Origin: Trogon surrucura
Lineage: Eukaryota; Chordata; Aves; Trogoniformes; Trogonidae
Assembly: GCA_020746105.1 (NCBI GenBank)
Contig: CM036621.1
Location: 45,604,264-45,668,263 of the forward strand
Direction of reading: 5' to 3'
Length of the DNA: 64,000 nucleotides
Shown here: positions 27,601 through 39,064 of the stretch, one piece after another
How the letters are laid out: each line of letters starts with the position of its first letter
Numbering within the stretch: position 1 is the first letter of the stretch
The notes under the pieces: generated by a model
What the model was told of the DNA's origin: nothing
Databases searched by the model: none
The model's input: only the letters and a program-made list of their open reading frames with translations
Program-made: the position numbers and the translations under genes

Positions 27601-30600
27601 GCACAACAGTGATAAAAATGGCTTAGTCACAACAGGAAACAACCAAAATAAACAGTAAAACCAACCACGATGCCAGATCTTGCCAAGTAGAAGACGGAAT
27701 GAGTGCAGCAGGGCACGGAAGAGACATAAAAATGCCAGGAGAGAAGGTTCAGCAATATAGCAGTTATGTGAGTATCTATTCAGCCGCTGAATTGGTCAAA
27801 CCTTACGTATATAGTTTCCATTTAAAAAGACAAGACTTTATGTAATTCATACTACTATCTACCAATTAGTGGTTTTCACTAGGCATTCTTCTCTTCTTCC
27901 TCTGTTGTCTCAAACCAGTCTGTAAGCTACCTTCATTATCATAACTATCCTGCTATGATATTGCAACACATAGACTTATCTCAAAGTTTAAGACGCATAC
28001 AACTTGCTGGGGCAAAAGTAATATATATCGGGATTTAAACACAGCCACTTTATTATTTAAAATGTTATTTGTAAACTTAACAGTAGCATAAGATCAGAAT
28101 ATCAAGCCATAGCTACAAGTGAATATAGAATATGAGGGACCTCTACAAACTTACGAGTAACAGAAACTCTCAGACACTGGGAATTGGGCTGATGCCTCTA
28201 CTACAATGGTGTCAGACTGTGGCTGATGATTCCATTTTCCAGGTAAGGACTCACACAGGTAGTCTGTAAGTTGTTTTATGTTTTTTCACCTATCCTGAAA
28301 GAGGAGAACAAGTCAAATTCCCTCTATGCCATTCAGGACCTGCTAAGATGTGCAGCCTGTTAGACAAGCATGTCTCAGAGGCACATTATTGACAGAGTTA
28401 GATGTACTTCATGTGGTTCCTGTTGCCTTTCTCTTCCTGCTGGAAAACTATGCAAGTTTCTTCTAATTTAGTGTGTGCTGCGCGGAAGTACAACTAGAAC
28501 TTAAATTGACCACTATTATAAAAGACAATAAAAAATGTTTCTTCTGGGAGAAGTGTTCACCAAACCAATTTCCATCATTTATCAGGAGTCCTGGCTAAAT
28601 GGAGAGGTCCCAGTGGGTTAGAGGTTAGCAGAAGTGACAGCCATCTACAAGAAGGGCCAGAAGGAGGATCCAGAACACTACAGGCCTGTCAGTCTGACCT
28701 TAGGGAAGGTTATGGAGCAGATCATCCTGAGTGCCATCACACGGCATGTACAGGACAACCAGGTGTACAGGACAAGCAGGTGATCAGGCCTAGTCAGCCT
28801 TTCAGTTGACAAAAAGCAGGTCCTGACTAACTTGATCTCCTTCTATGACCCACTTACCAAATGAAGAAGGGCTGTGGATGTTCTCTACATGAACTTTAGT
28901 AAAGCCTTAGACACCATCTCACAGCATTCTCCTGGAGAAACTGGCTGCTCACAGTATAGCCTTCATCGAGTGAAAAACTAGCTGGAAGGCCAAGCGCAAA
29001 GAGTGGTGGTGAATGAGGATTTGAAATTACCCACTTGTGTCAGTTTTCGAGTGGTTTAAACCCATGGTTTATGGGGCTAAGTCATGTACACTGGAAAAGT
29101 TAGCAACCGAGATAATTATGAAAAAATACGATGGCTTTGTTCCACAGAAAAGCTAAAAAAAGGAACATCTGATTTCTAACAGTGCAGGAGAATTTAGCCA
29201 CAAAACTGTGGAGAATATAGGATTTTGGGGATTCAGTTGTTGTCACACGGACCAAAGCACATGCTAAGAAAACACATGTAAAAATCAGACAAGCTTTGCA
29301 GTTTGGACATATTGAAAAGTTTAAAAGTGCAGGTGGTGAATGGAGTTCAAACCAGTTGGTGTCTGGTCACAACTGGTGCTCCCCAGGGCTCAGTGCTGGG
29401 GCCAGTGCTGTTGATAACATTATCAGCAATCTGTGTGAGGGGACAAGGGCACCCTCAGTAAGTTTGCAGATGACACCAGGTTGGGTGGGAGTGTCGATCT
29501 GCGTGAGGGTAGGAAGGGTCTACAGAGGGATGTGGACAGGCTGGATCGCTGGGCTGGGGCCAGTTGTGTGAGGTTGAACAGGGACCAGTGTCGGGTCCTG
29601 CCCTTGGGTCACAGCAGCCCCCGGCAGCGCTACCTGAAAGGACGTTGTAGAGAGGTGGGGGTTGGTCTCCCATGTAATAAGCAACAGGACCAGAGGAAAT
29701 GGCCTCAGGTTGCTCCAGGGGAGGTTTAGATTGGATATTAGGAAATATTTCCTCACTGAAAGAGCTGTCAAGCCCTGGAACAGGCTGCCCAGGGAAGTGG
29801 TGGAGTCACCATCCCTAGAGGTATTTAAAAGACATGTAGATGAGGTGCTTAGGGACATGGTTTAGCGGTGGCCTTGTCAGTGCTATGTTAATGGTTGGAC
29901 TTGATGATCTTAATGTTCTTTCCCAACTTAAATGATTCTAACTCGATGCTACAGCCGCAGATGGACAGCTGAAGCAGCTCAAGACAAAAGCCTAGGGACA
30001 TGAATTCCCCCGTTTCTTTAGTTCAGCTGCCTGGTGAAACAGCACCCTACCCAGAGCCTACCCAGAGATTGCTGGATGCCCCTTTCAGCTCCCTTCACAG
30101 ACGCAGTCAGAAGGCAGAGAAGGAAGGCAAGCACAAGATCATCATTGTAAAAACTGAGACTCTCTTGTGTGCAAGATGAGAAATGGAAAGAATGAGCTCC
30201 CACAGCAGCAGAAGGGTGCCTCCAAACTTCATCAGAAAACTACTACACAAAGGATAATAGGGCAGAAAAGGAAGTAGCAAAATCCCAGTATTATATTCCT
30301 TCCCAGGGGGAAGAAAGGAGCTAGTTGACCTAATATGGCCCATATATAAATATGCACACATACATCCTTTAAGCTTCAGCAGTAGCCACTTATATGTAAG
30401 CAGCAGTTTCTGCAATAGTGTGGAATACTGTTTTAAGGATAAATAAGAAAACGTTACTCTCATAACTTTCTTCTGAAGTAGCTGTTTACTTTGAAAGGTA
30501 TTCCAGGAAAGACAAAGATATAACCAGAAGTAAAAGAAACAAGAAAACTTACAAGAAGAAAAAAATCAGAAATTTGAGCCATGTTTAATTACAATCAATC

Positions 30601-33600
30601 AATCAATCAATAAATAACTGAATAAAAGATGATTTGCTTCTATCTTCATAATCTTGCAATATCAGCTATTAGTGTATTTTCAGTGTCCACAAATAGCAAA
30701 GACTAGAAGAGGCAGACCTTTCTTAGTGGCATCCAGGAGGAACACCTGCTAGTGAAGGATGATGCCCAGCAGCCACCAGCTGTAAAGAGGTTTATCCAAA
30801 TTCTTAAAGGGACATACACAGTGATAATAAAACAGAAACATCTTGACCTTTAAAAGGTAACAAGATGACATGGAAGATTGAGAGCAGCTTCTTTCTTCAC
30901 TATCTTCTCAGTAAGCTAATCATAGACACCCACTACAAGACACAAATTTCAACACAGGCAAACAAGAAAAAAAAAACCAAGGAGGTTTAAAAGAAAATAG
31001 TTTATTAAAAAGGAGGAGTGAATAAAACACACTTGTTAGGAAGCAAGCCAAAAAACGCTGCATTTTTTAACATGTCAAGGGAGGAGCTAGGTTTGCATTC
31101 AGTTACTGGGGAAAACAACAGCTGAGAACGAACAAAGGTGGCAATACAACAATAAGAAGGTAGAGAGAGATGATTATTTGGAGGCTCTAATGATTCAGCC
31201 ACACATTTCAACTCGGGTGCCTTGAATTCTGCATTGCAGAACTGCATTCTTGAACCTTAGTGCAGGAAAACCATACACTCACATCTCACTGCAGATCTCC
31301 AAATTTGTGTAGAAGAATGTAACAAGTTTATGCTTCCTTGAGAGCTACAAATCTTGTGTCAAGAAACTGCCAAATACTTGGGATACTTATTCCAAGGTAA
31401 ATACACAGAATTTTTATGTCCAAATGACTGTCATATAATCAGAGAGACTGACATATTTTGCCTCTGAATTTGCAGATAGCTACAGTCAAAAGATCGCAAG
31501 TTCAACCAAGTTCTACCCTGCTCCTGCAGGGTCAGCTAGATAAGGCTGCCCAGGATCACATCTAAAGAAATCCCAAAGGAATTTCCAATAAATGTTACTC
31601 ATGTCTTAGCTTAGGTAAAACCTAGCATTTTACACTTATTATTACTGTCACCATTCAAGCCATCAATGAATTAAGGTATCTCCCAGAAACACTGGAAGCT
31701 GACACTTAAGTCTTCAACCTCAACCTCCAACCCTGACAGTCAACCATTCAATGCAGAACTGGTTCCAAGAGAGACGCAGAGTATTTTATGTTCTTCTACT
31801 CAAACACAGGAAATAGCATAATTTAAGGAAAGCTGATGATATAGCAGTCCCAGTCCTCCTGGTGATGTATTTTTTGTTTCCCCAGCACAGCAGATTCAGT
31901 TCTTTTTTTGTAAGCCCTTCAGTGCATCACCATCGCTCCCAAGCTGGAAATCACAGACTTCAAAACAAGACTGGATACCATTACATCTTCTGCAGAGATT
32001 CTCACTGCTCACGGAAATATTTTCATTAGAAGGAGATAAAAAGTATAAGGATGCTTTCAGCTAGGACAAGACACCTTGCTCACTCTCCCATGTTCCAGGA
32101 GGTAAAATTAATGGGGAGGGGGCGGGGGAAGAGAAGAGTGAAGCAGAGAAGAATAACACTGATGGTAAATTAATATGATGTGGGAGTAGGAATCAAAGTG
32201 AAAGGAAAGGTATGTTACAGATGAACACCATGGTCAATCATTATTTGACTGTTACGACAGAACTTTCCAGCACAGTTGCTGAACTTTAAGGCGATCCCAA
32301 CAAGAACCCCTAAAACACCTTCTCATGACTTTCCAAAACAGAGGGCAAAAATAATAAAATACTCCTCTGATGATCTAGCACATCAGGCGTAATGCAAAAA
32401 TATTTTTTTTCTCACCATGCAGAAGGGTACACAGGACTTTGAACTCTTCACATCATCTATGTTATCTGCCATCTCATATCCCTAGTTTATGAATTAATTC
32501 CACTGAGGACATAGTAAGGTTTGGATAATAAATTCAGCTATAGTGCATTCCCATACATGAATGAGAAGGGAGAGTCTGCCCCTTTTTGAGGAAGAGGCTT
32601 TTCAGTTGAAAAAAGTTAAAGCGTGTGTATATAAAAAAACACAGCAGCAAAAATGTGTAAAACTGGTTTTCACTGTAATCAAAAAAACATAGCTCCAAGT
32701 CTCTCAGTTCTCACTGTTACAATTATTCTAAAGTGATGGGATAACGCTGTAACATTGGGCATGATCCCCGTTATGACATCTAACTCAGTTTAGAAAAACA
32801 CCGCCTGCACATTCTTGACAGGACAGCTCAACCTCAGCCACCATCAGCAACAGACTTCATAAAGACTACAATAGCATGTGACTTCCAGACAGGGCCGGCA
32901 GAAAGAGCTAGCCTTGTGCCATCAATTGATAGGCACCCACAACGAGCCCTCAAGCACTCCTACAGAAACTTGACATGACCAGAATTAAAGGATCCCTCAC
33001 GTACGGCAACCATGAAGCTCACGACAACAATCACTCATTGCCAGGAGACTGTTTTATAATAACTAAATAAATAATATCAGAAAGCTGCTTCACTTCGAAC
33101 ATCGCATGGCCATTTCAGTCACAGACGAGATCTAAGGACATGAGCTAGCCTGAAGGATGTCAGCCAGTCAGAGAGACCTGCACTGGGATTAAGGAGAGAA
33201 GTCAGTGCCCACGGGCATTCAGCAAGCCCCACACTCTGTCACACGACTAACAGCTCCCCTTGGAGAGGCACAGAAATTAATGCTGCAGGTCAAGTTCCAC
33301 AGACTACCATGCACTCACCCAGCATCCGTCTACCCTGTTCCAACAGTTCTCAGCAACAGCCTCAGATTATATTTATTTCCATGTATTAAAATGGCAGCAG
33401 AAGTGGCAAACAATTTGCAGATACGCTTTTTGAAGACTTTCGTAACAGAAAACTACAGCTTTTAAGAGCAGGGAAAACTTAACACCCAAATACCGTGTTT
33501 TATCATACAAACAGGTTAAAGGGTGTGTACATGCATCTCCTCACCTGATTTAAGACAGTATTTTAATAACATACAAATACTGCTAATTAAACAATTAATC

Positions 33601-36600
33601 AACAATTAAACAACAATTAAACAATTAATCAAAACAATTATGCAAAAAAGCAATTAAGTTGAACTTTCCAGTTTTGACTGCTACCTTTAGTTTTATAAGA
33701 AAAGTGTTCTGCCCAAAAAAAGTATTCTGTTATCAATCTGGGTTTTTTTAAAACCCTAACCAGACTGTTAGTCTGTGTTAATACTGGCCAGTAGTTACTA
33801 CGAAGCATATTTGCTGGAGTACTGCTGGAATATTTGCAGTAGCCAAAAATGTTGGACACTAAATACCTTTAACAGTTTTCAAGACACCCGTCTTAGCTGA
33901 CACCTTCTTAACACTCAGTTGTACTACACTACCTGCAGTACCTCTAAACATATGGGGAGGGGTTTAAGGAAAAGAAAACAGAAAATGAAAATGAAAACAA
34001 ACCAAAAAACAAACAGAAAAAAATAAAAACAAAAAAAAAAAAGAGAAAGATAAAAAAACAAAGAAGAAAAAGGACCCTACCCAAAGCTTCCTTGCCACAT
34101 GGACATGCACCAATTTTTCCTTTCCTAAATGGGAAACAAATAACTGGGATCAAAACTATGCGAGAATGAAGCTTCTGTCCAGGCAAACATTTCATTAGGA
34201 ACCAGAGCAACCTGTACATCGAACGCTCCAACTAAACCATCGTGCTTTCCACTAAAACTTAACCAGGCTCAGAAGAAAATTTGGAGCAATGCGTTAAGAG
34301 ATAGAAAACACAACACTCCAAATAAACAGTGAAATCGAGTTGTAATTAGGATGGTAAACTACATGACAATACATTTCTATCTCAGGAATAATTCTGTTAA
34401 GAACTTCAGCTCAGTTCCAAAAGAAGACTGACCTACAAATTCCTAGGAAAGAGAATAAAAACCAAACCCATATATTTAACATTTAAAGCTGATCAGAAAT
34501 ACAGACAAAATTATAAAGGAGTTGTAACATTCACAAGTTTACAAGTCTGTAAACCCACGTTTCTTTCCTCAGCTTCAATGTAAAATTTACTGAATGCCAA
34601 TCAGATGTTATGCATCCCAACTGCCCACTCTAATCAGAACTGCATAGCAACAAGTACAACAAATTTCCAAGAAAAGAAACAACTGCAGCTGTATGTTCCT
34701 GTAAGAACCTGAACTGTTAGCTGACGGGACTACCACAATTAACAACTCCAGAACACAAAGTTACAAAAGCTATCACCAGCGGGATGGTCCGCATTGCTAC
34801 ATGGACACAAAATCCGTTTTTATCTTTGACTATGTCTACTATTGTCCTTGGATTATAAAGGAACAATTGAGGCATCTTCCTGCACAAATGACCTGGAAGA
34901 AGCAAAAACTGACCCAATTCCACACCACCTACGCTTAGGAGAGTCTAAGTGAAGCTGTTCAAATGGTGAAGGCACAGTGCCTAGCAACTCTTCAGAGAGA
35001 GATCTTTAAACATCAAGATTTATTTCTGCCAGAGGAAGGATTTCATGACCTTTCTTACCCAAAACATGCATCTCGTTGCATAAGTCAGCAAATTATAGCT
35101 GTGTGTGATGGAAAAACTGTACCAGAAAAATTGGGAAAGCTCTGAAAAAGATAAAAATTAGGAGCCTTTTGCACAAGAGAACAGTCAAAAGTTGTTTTGA
35201 GGCACAGCTTCCAAATAAAACGTGGTTTACATGAATGCACAAATTATACAGTTAACATTTGTGTTGAAATGAGACCTGCTCTTCCAAATTATCACACTTT
35301 AATGAAAAGCAGTGTACAAGTACATGTAGGTACATAAAAATCAACACAAATAAATGATACACTATCACATACAGGCTTTTAAAAAGCACCGTGACGTCTT
35401 TCCTACAAAATCTCCTTACAGAACACCTAGAGGGTTTATAACCTTATAGAAACCTAGGGGGTTCGTAACTTTAGTTCTCTTTCAGAGGACAGAAGAAAAA
35501 AACATTTTACAGTGACTACTGAAAAACTGAAGTACTGGACTTCCACAGCATCAATTTCATGCTTTTACAAATATCTTGCCAGGCTAATTAGGGAACTCCA
35601 CATCTTTCCATGACATCAGAAAGTTGCAGCATTTTAGAGGCTTAAGGTAAGAAAGCTTAATCTACAGATAAATGAGCTATAGTTCAGCTTAGCTGCCAAT
35701 CATTGTCTCAGGACTGCCCTTACCTCCCAAAAATGTTGTGCTGATACAACAAAGCAACACAACAGTTGTTCTAGGGTTTCTTTTTTACCTCCAACTTTTA
35801 TTTTTCTAGTACCTGAAGAATCAAACAATTGTCAATCTAGAGATTAGGATCTTGTAAAAGTGGAAGGATCCGTAACAGCCCACAACCAGAATCACAGCAA
35901 GAGTTGGAGTTCCCTCCCCATCCAAAACATTTTATTTGGAATTTTGAGTTATCTTTAAAAAGTAGCAACTGACTGTCTTAATTTTTCTCTACACGCAAAT
36001 ACAAAAAATCTTCCCAACTTTCACTATAACAACCCAGGACAAAACCAAAGAAAGTTTTTTATCATCTTCCTGTTATTTTTATAGGTTAAAATAACGTAAT
36101 CAAAGAGTACATATGTTACTCTTGCCCCAGCTTGGAATATACGACATTTCAATTAACAAAGTACACATACAAAGTAGAAAGGAAGTTGCTCTCAAGTTTT
36201 TTCTTTCTTTTCCTCCCTTCACACTTCCTCTCAGATAACGGTAACATCCTCCTCAGTATGACCTTCTCTAATTTACACCGTATTCAGCAAAAGAAATCCC
36301 TCATTAAGCCTCCCTGCAGTCTATCCATTTTCAAACACGCACGCACGCCTTTGTTAAGGCAGAGGTCAGCTACAACACTCATACACAAAGTGCAGAAGAG
36401 TGTTGTACATCCAGTAAAAGGGCTGCTGAACACTTGAGGAAGCTGTTGTCAGCAGCAACTTTCCATACGGGCTGAATGCTGCTCAAACGAAAATGGGGAA
36501 ATACCTGATAATCTCTACAGGTATCAGTTTAATTCCAATTTACACAGATTAAAATGGAAGTATCTAATCCTAGATCACTATTCATCCCTCTTCATGTAGG

Positions 36601-38516
36601 TAAGTTCTAAACTACTCTATGATTCTATGTTGATGAACTGCCTGTAAACACTTTCAAGTTATTCAGGAAAGGCAGAAAATGAACCATATTAAGATCATAG
36701 ACTAAGTCTTGACAGTGGTCAAGAAGTTTGATTTTACGTTATCACTTTATCCAATCAATTAATCCAGTAAGACGGCAATGAAAATTTCAATATCAAATAC
36801 ACTGCACTAAGATAGTTTGCAATCACTTTAGGCCTTTCACAGCTTTAACACATCACAGATGCGTACATTAAAAAATTATTTCAGTGGTTAAACAAAGACA
36901 CCGTCAGGACGTACACAAAAGAGGAGCCAACCCCAGGATATCCTGGCCGATCAGCAAGTGCCAGCAGGCACACCACACACTCAAGAGCTGCTGTACCAGG
37001 CATGGCCGCAGAGAGCATGCAGGTACCAGCTGCACTCTACTGCAACTCGCAAGTCGCAGGAACTCCTCTTGCACGAGCACAGTACACGTCAGGTACTGCT
37101 TCCTCCTGCTCTGGCAGACATGCAGTGACAGGTTAAACTTGGACAACAAAGTTACTAATCCTATACTTTTCCCTGCCTCTGCGCCAAAGGTTCCACACTG
37201 AAGGCAAGGAGAGTCAATCCGTGAATCATTTCCTAAACTGTGACCTAAGTCAGACAGCATACTAAGGTGAAGTAACCCCAGTTTTGCCCACCTGAACATA
37301 CTGATCTGAAAACTGCAACATGTGAAGAGCTGCTCGAACGCTCCTATCCCAGGACTGCGGCACTAACAGCTTTTATGCTCTGTTATTTCACGGTGCAGCT
37401 TGACAACATGAGCTATGGAAAACGCACTGACTAACTGCTCCCAGAAAACACTGCCTCCATCTCCTCCATCCCTTGTGTGCTCCCCTGCAGCAAGTACCTA
37501 CACCTGCCTGTCTGCAGGATGGTCCACACTGGGGAACCAACACACAAAACCAAAACACCCCTCACCCCAATCCTATCAAGAAAACAAGTGTAATTCCCAC
37601 AGGGGGCACAGAAGCACTGTTCCTACCAAACAGAAGCCTGGATGTGGAAGGAAAGGAACCGTACCTTTTGGGGGCAGCAAACCAATATGTGGGCTTAAGT
37701 ATATTATCAAAACCTTAGCCTGGCATTACATCTGTTAACAAGCCCTCTGGTGAAGGGCTTGTTAATTACAGGAGTGGCGGGAATGTCACCGTATTTCTGC
37801 CTGGAAATGTGACACACGGGAAAACATGAAAGTGTTGGGAATTATACAGAGATCTGAGGCAAGAAATTTAAGATTTTAGCTATAATTAAGCATAGACGCT
37901 AAAAGAAACAGCTGGTATTTTCAGAGTATCCAGGTGCATACTAAGTGACCATTTCGGCACCAGCTCAAACTGAACGGAAAAACTCACGGCCGTTTCAAAA
38001 CGCCTCTGAAGGGGCCTCTACCACCGCTTCCAGGCAGGCGCCGGCGGCAGAGGCCGCCTCCCCAGCGCGGCTCGTCCCCCGCCGGGTGAACCCCCAGGGC
38101 TCCCGGGGAGAAGGGCGCAGCCTCGGATCTCTGCTAAACGCGCCACCCCCATCCCGGCTCCCGCTCCGAAAGGTGGCGGCGGGAGGGGAGCGCTGGGCCC
38201 GCAGGCCCCGCCGCTACGCCGGAGGCCCGGAGGGAGCCGGGGGACGAGGCTCCCGCCGCCCCTCAGACCCCTCAGCGGGACCGGGACCCCTCCGACCCCA
38301 CCCCCGTCGCGGGCGGACGGCGGAAGCGACTCGCAGGCTTCCTGCAGCGCCGCGGGCAGGGCCAGCACCACGGATCGCCAACCCCGGCCGCAGCCCCCGG
38401 TTCCCCCGGCCGCCCTCACCCTCCGACAGCTCCAGCTCCAGCTCCGCCAGGCTCTCGCGCACCTCGGGCGGCAGCGGCACCGCCTCCAGCGAGCAGCCCC
38501 CGCGCTCCGCCGCCAT
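9536..38516 (-). CDS. DIP2A: DIP2A, exons 1 and 2 (N-terminus of the DMAP1-binding domain)
   Basis: DIP2A (disco-interacting protein 2 homolog A) has an N-terminal DMAP1-binding domain followed by two AMP-binding (adenylate-forming) domains. Only the first 56 codons are here. Exon 1 (38420-38516) codes [20 protein letters not shown] and [12 protein letters not shown]. Exon 2 (9536-9607) continues [20 protein letters not shown] and PLIQ. The join is phase 1 and restores the family signature [29 protein letters not shown] agrees with human DIP2A rather than DIP2B or DIP2C. Intron 1 is 28.8 kb. The third exon was looked for and not found in the left 9.5 kb, so it must lie beyond the window. Confidence 0.95.
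10741..10757. repeat. A17 homopolymer
   Basis: Seventeen A after a short A-rich lead-in, in DIP2A intron 1. Confidence 0.95.
10924..11031 (-). other. Possible in-frame cassette exon of DIP2A intron 1
   Basis: Acceptor TCTGGTGTCAG and strong donor CCAG before GTATGT enclose 108 nt. Entered in phase 1 from exon 1 and left in phase 1 into exon 2, it stays open for 36 codons ([20 protein letters not shown], then [15 protein letters not shown]). I do not recognise the peptide, and human DIP2A has nothing like it here as far as I recall. The acceptor has only a modest pyrimidine tract. It could well be a chance pseudo-exon. Confidence 0.2.
11739..11752. repeat. (ATCT)n microsatellite
   Basis: A short run of ATCT units in DIP2A intron 1. 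Confidence 0.8.
13889..14072 (-). mobile_element. tRNA-Ile-derived SINE with CR1 tail (TguSINE1-like)
   Basis: On the minus strand the element starts GGCCGGTTTAGCTCAGTGGG, which is close to tRNA-Ile. It has an A box at 14064-14053 and a B box (GGTTCGATTCC) at 14019-14009. The anticodon stem TGGTG/CACCA is kept, but the loop is CATGAAA, so it is no longer an Ile tRNA. After the 74-nt head comes a CR1-type tail ending in ATTCTATGATTCT. This head-plus-tail layout is that of TguSINE1, described from zebra finch and thought to be moved by CR1 machinery. Confidence 0.85.
14073..18701. other. DIP2A intron 1, no gene recognised
   Basis: AT-rich intron. Several short open frames between 15384 and 18215 lack splice sites in a useful phase or any protein similarity I recognise. 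No repeat family identified. Confidence 0.5.
18702..18984 (+). mobile_element. CR1 LINE fragment
   Basis: Bases such as ctggagcacctcccctgtga and cagcctggagaaaagaaggc are the CR1 ORF2 C-terminal region (HLPCED..., [11 protein letters not shown]). The copy is truncated at both ends and lacks the 3' tail repeat. It carries many changes, so it is an older insertion. Confidence 0.85.
19365..19412. repeat. Short imperfect tandem repeat (GTGCTGTTATTAA units)
   Basis: GTGCTGTTATTAA recurs with a 17-bp period, with one more degraded unit ahead of it. Confidence 0.7.
20557..20575. repeat. (TATGT)n microsatellite
   Basis: Nearly four units of TATGT in DIP2A intron 1. Confidence 0.9.
21187..22516 (+). 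mobile_element. CR1 LINE, young 5'-truncated copy with open ORF2 C-terminus
   Basis: CR1 is the dominant bird LINE. This copy holds the last 411 or so codons of ORF2 without a stop, from the methionine at 21190 to a TAG ending at 22425. It begins inside the reverse transcriptase domain. Conserved motifs are [11 protein letters not shown] at residues 58-68, [10 protein letters not shown] at 116-125 and the catalytic FADD at 146-149. The endonuclease and ORF1 are missing through 5' truncation, so it cannot move by itself. A short 3' UTR follows, then about three TTCTATGA units ending at 22516. It is very similar to the copy at 50837-52418, differing by only a handful of residues, which points to recent insertion. 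Confidence 0.96.
22517..24007. other. DIP2A intron 1, no gene recognised
   Basis: AT-rich intron with no exon or repeat family recognised. Confidence 0.5.
24008..25316 (-). mobile_element. CR1 LINE with non-CR1 insert, copy 1
   Basis: On the minus strand a non-CR1 segment of about 311 bp (25316-25005) is followed by CR1 ORF2 from VNGVQ-like residues through [11 protein letters not shown] and [20 protein letters not shown] to a degraded 3' tail at 24008. The CR1 part has frameshifts. The left border of the copy falls within about 4 bases of the left edge of the insert. The same insert, at the same CR1 position, is present in opposite orientation at 29020-29330. Confidence 0.85.
25317..26288. 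other. DIP2A intron 1, no gene recognised
   Basis: AT-rich intron with a short AAAT microsatellite near 25596-25612. Confidence 0.5.
26289..26406 (+). mobile_element. CR1 LINE 3' end fragment
   Basis: ggctctgagcaacctgacct is followed by tgcaggagggctggactagc and the terminal gattctattctatga. This is the last 120 bases or so of a CR1 copy. Confidence 0.85.
26407..28565. other. DIP2A intron 1, no gene recognised
   Basis: AT-rich intron with no recognised exon or repeat. Confidence 0.5.
28566..29940 (+). mobile_element. CR1 LINE with non-CR1 insert, copy 2
   Basis: This copy starts further 5' than copy 1, in the reverse transcriptase region ([17 protein letters not shown]). It reads through a degraded [12 protein letters not shown] motif to the residues before VNG, where the insert at 29020-29330 breaks the frame. 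CR1 resumes ([16 protein letters not shown]) and runs to the 3' tail at 29940. The insert is flanked by GGTGGTGAATG on both sides, an 11-bp duplication of CR1 sequence. About 396 bp present in copy 1 are missing here between two GCAGCGCTAC repeats. A 17-bp tandem duplication lies near 28747-28780. Confidence 0.88.
29020..29330 (+). mobile_element. Unidentified 311-bp insert within CR1
   Basis: The segment starts AGGATTTGAAATTACCC and ends AAAGTTTAAAAGTGCA. It is non-coding and AT-rich. Direct repeats of GGTGGTGAATG flank it. If the duplication is read as GGTGGTGAA, the borders become TG...CA, as in a small LTR. I see no terminal inverted repeats and no tRNA boxes. The family is unknown to me. 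Confidence 0.6.
30592..30611. repeat. (ATCA)n microsatellite
   Basis: About four to five units of ATCA in DIP2A intron 1. Confidence 0.9.
33968..34074. repeat. A-rich low-complexity tract
   Basis: About 100 bases consist almost only of A with scattered G and C (aaaacaaaccaaaaaacaaa and similar), on the strand opposite to DIP2A transcription. Confidence 0.85.
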
Positions 38517-39020
38517 GGTGCGGGCGAGGAGCGAGCGGGCCCCGCCAGAGCCACCACCCCGCGCTGCCGCAGGTGGGGCCGGGGGCGGGCGGGCAGGAGG
38601 AGGGAGACGGCGACGGGCCCCGGGCCGGGAGGAGGCGCCGCGCCGCCCCTGCCGCCTCTCGCTGCCGCAGCCAGGGACGCGTGCCCCGCGCCAGGGGCGG
38701 GGCGCTCCCAGGCCGCCCCGCGCGAGCCGCCCCTCAGAGGAGGGTGCGCGCGCCCCCTGGCGGCGGGAAGCGGCCGTCGGCGGCTCAGTCAGCGCCGGGC
38801 GGTGCCGCTGCCGGGGGAGCGCCCTGCCCGCCGCCGGGGGCCCGGCCGGCCGCCGCAGCCGGGACCTCGGCCAGGGCTGCCTCGGGAGCCTGCGCCCTCC
38901 GGTGGGGAGGGCAGGGGGCCCCGGGCTTGCCGGAGGGCCCCGCCCGCCGGCGTGTGTCCCACGTCTTGGGGAGGGTGCACGAGCTCAGCGCGAGCCGCCG
39001 TCTTCCGCGTGCAGCTGCTG
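37980..39020. promoter_or_regulatory. DIP2A: CpG island, DIP2A promoter
   Basis: About 1 kb is extremely rich in G, C and CpG, in sharp contrast to the AT-rich DNA on both sides. It covers DIP2A exon 1 and its upstream flank at 38517-39020. No TATA box is evident, as usual for a broad CpG-island promoter. The transcription start is not resolved. PCNT ends toward this side, so this is not a shared divergent promoter with PCNT. Confidence 0.85.
38420..38516 (-). CDS. DIP2A: DIP2A exon 1 coding part
   Basis: The ATG at 38516-38514 sits in a good Kozak context (GCGGCC ahead of ATG GCG). The 97 coding bases end in phase 1 at GAGG before GTGAGG. The product [20 protein letters not shown] resembles the human start MADRGCPLEAAPLPAEVR. 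The exon lies in the middle of the CpG island. Confidence 0.95.
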
Positions 39021-39064
39021 CGCTTCCTCCCTTCCCTGCGGGCTGGTGCCGTGTCCGCTTCTGA

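Larger units (their letters stand above)
29941..37979. other. DIP2A intron 1, right part, no gene recognised
   Basis: AT-rich intron with an ATCA microsatellite at 30592-30611, A-rich DNA at 33970-34070 and AATTAA-rich low-complexity sequence at 33585-33640. The stretch 36880-37740 is less AT-rich and has open frames on both strands. No splice-compatible coding exon was recognised. Confidence 0.5.

Noticed and set aside
24008-29940. Simple inverted segmental duplication
   Set aside because: Both arms end at the CR1 3' end and no unique flanking DNA is shared, so retrotransposition fits better. This is not excluded without a full alignment.
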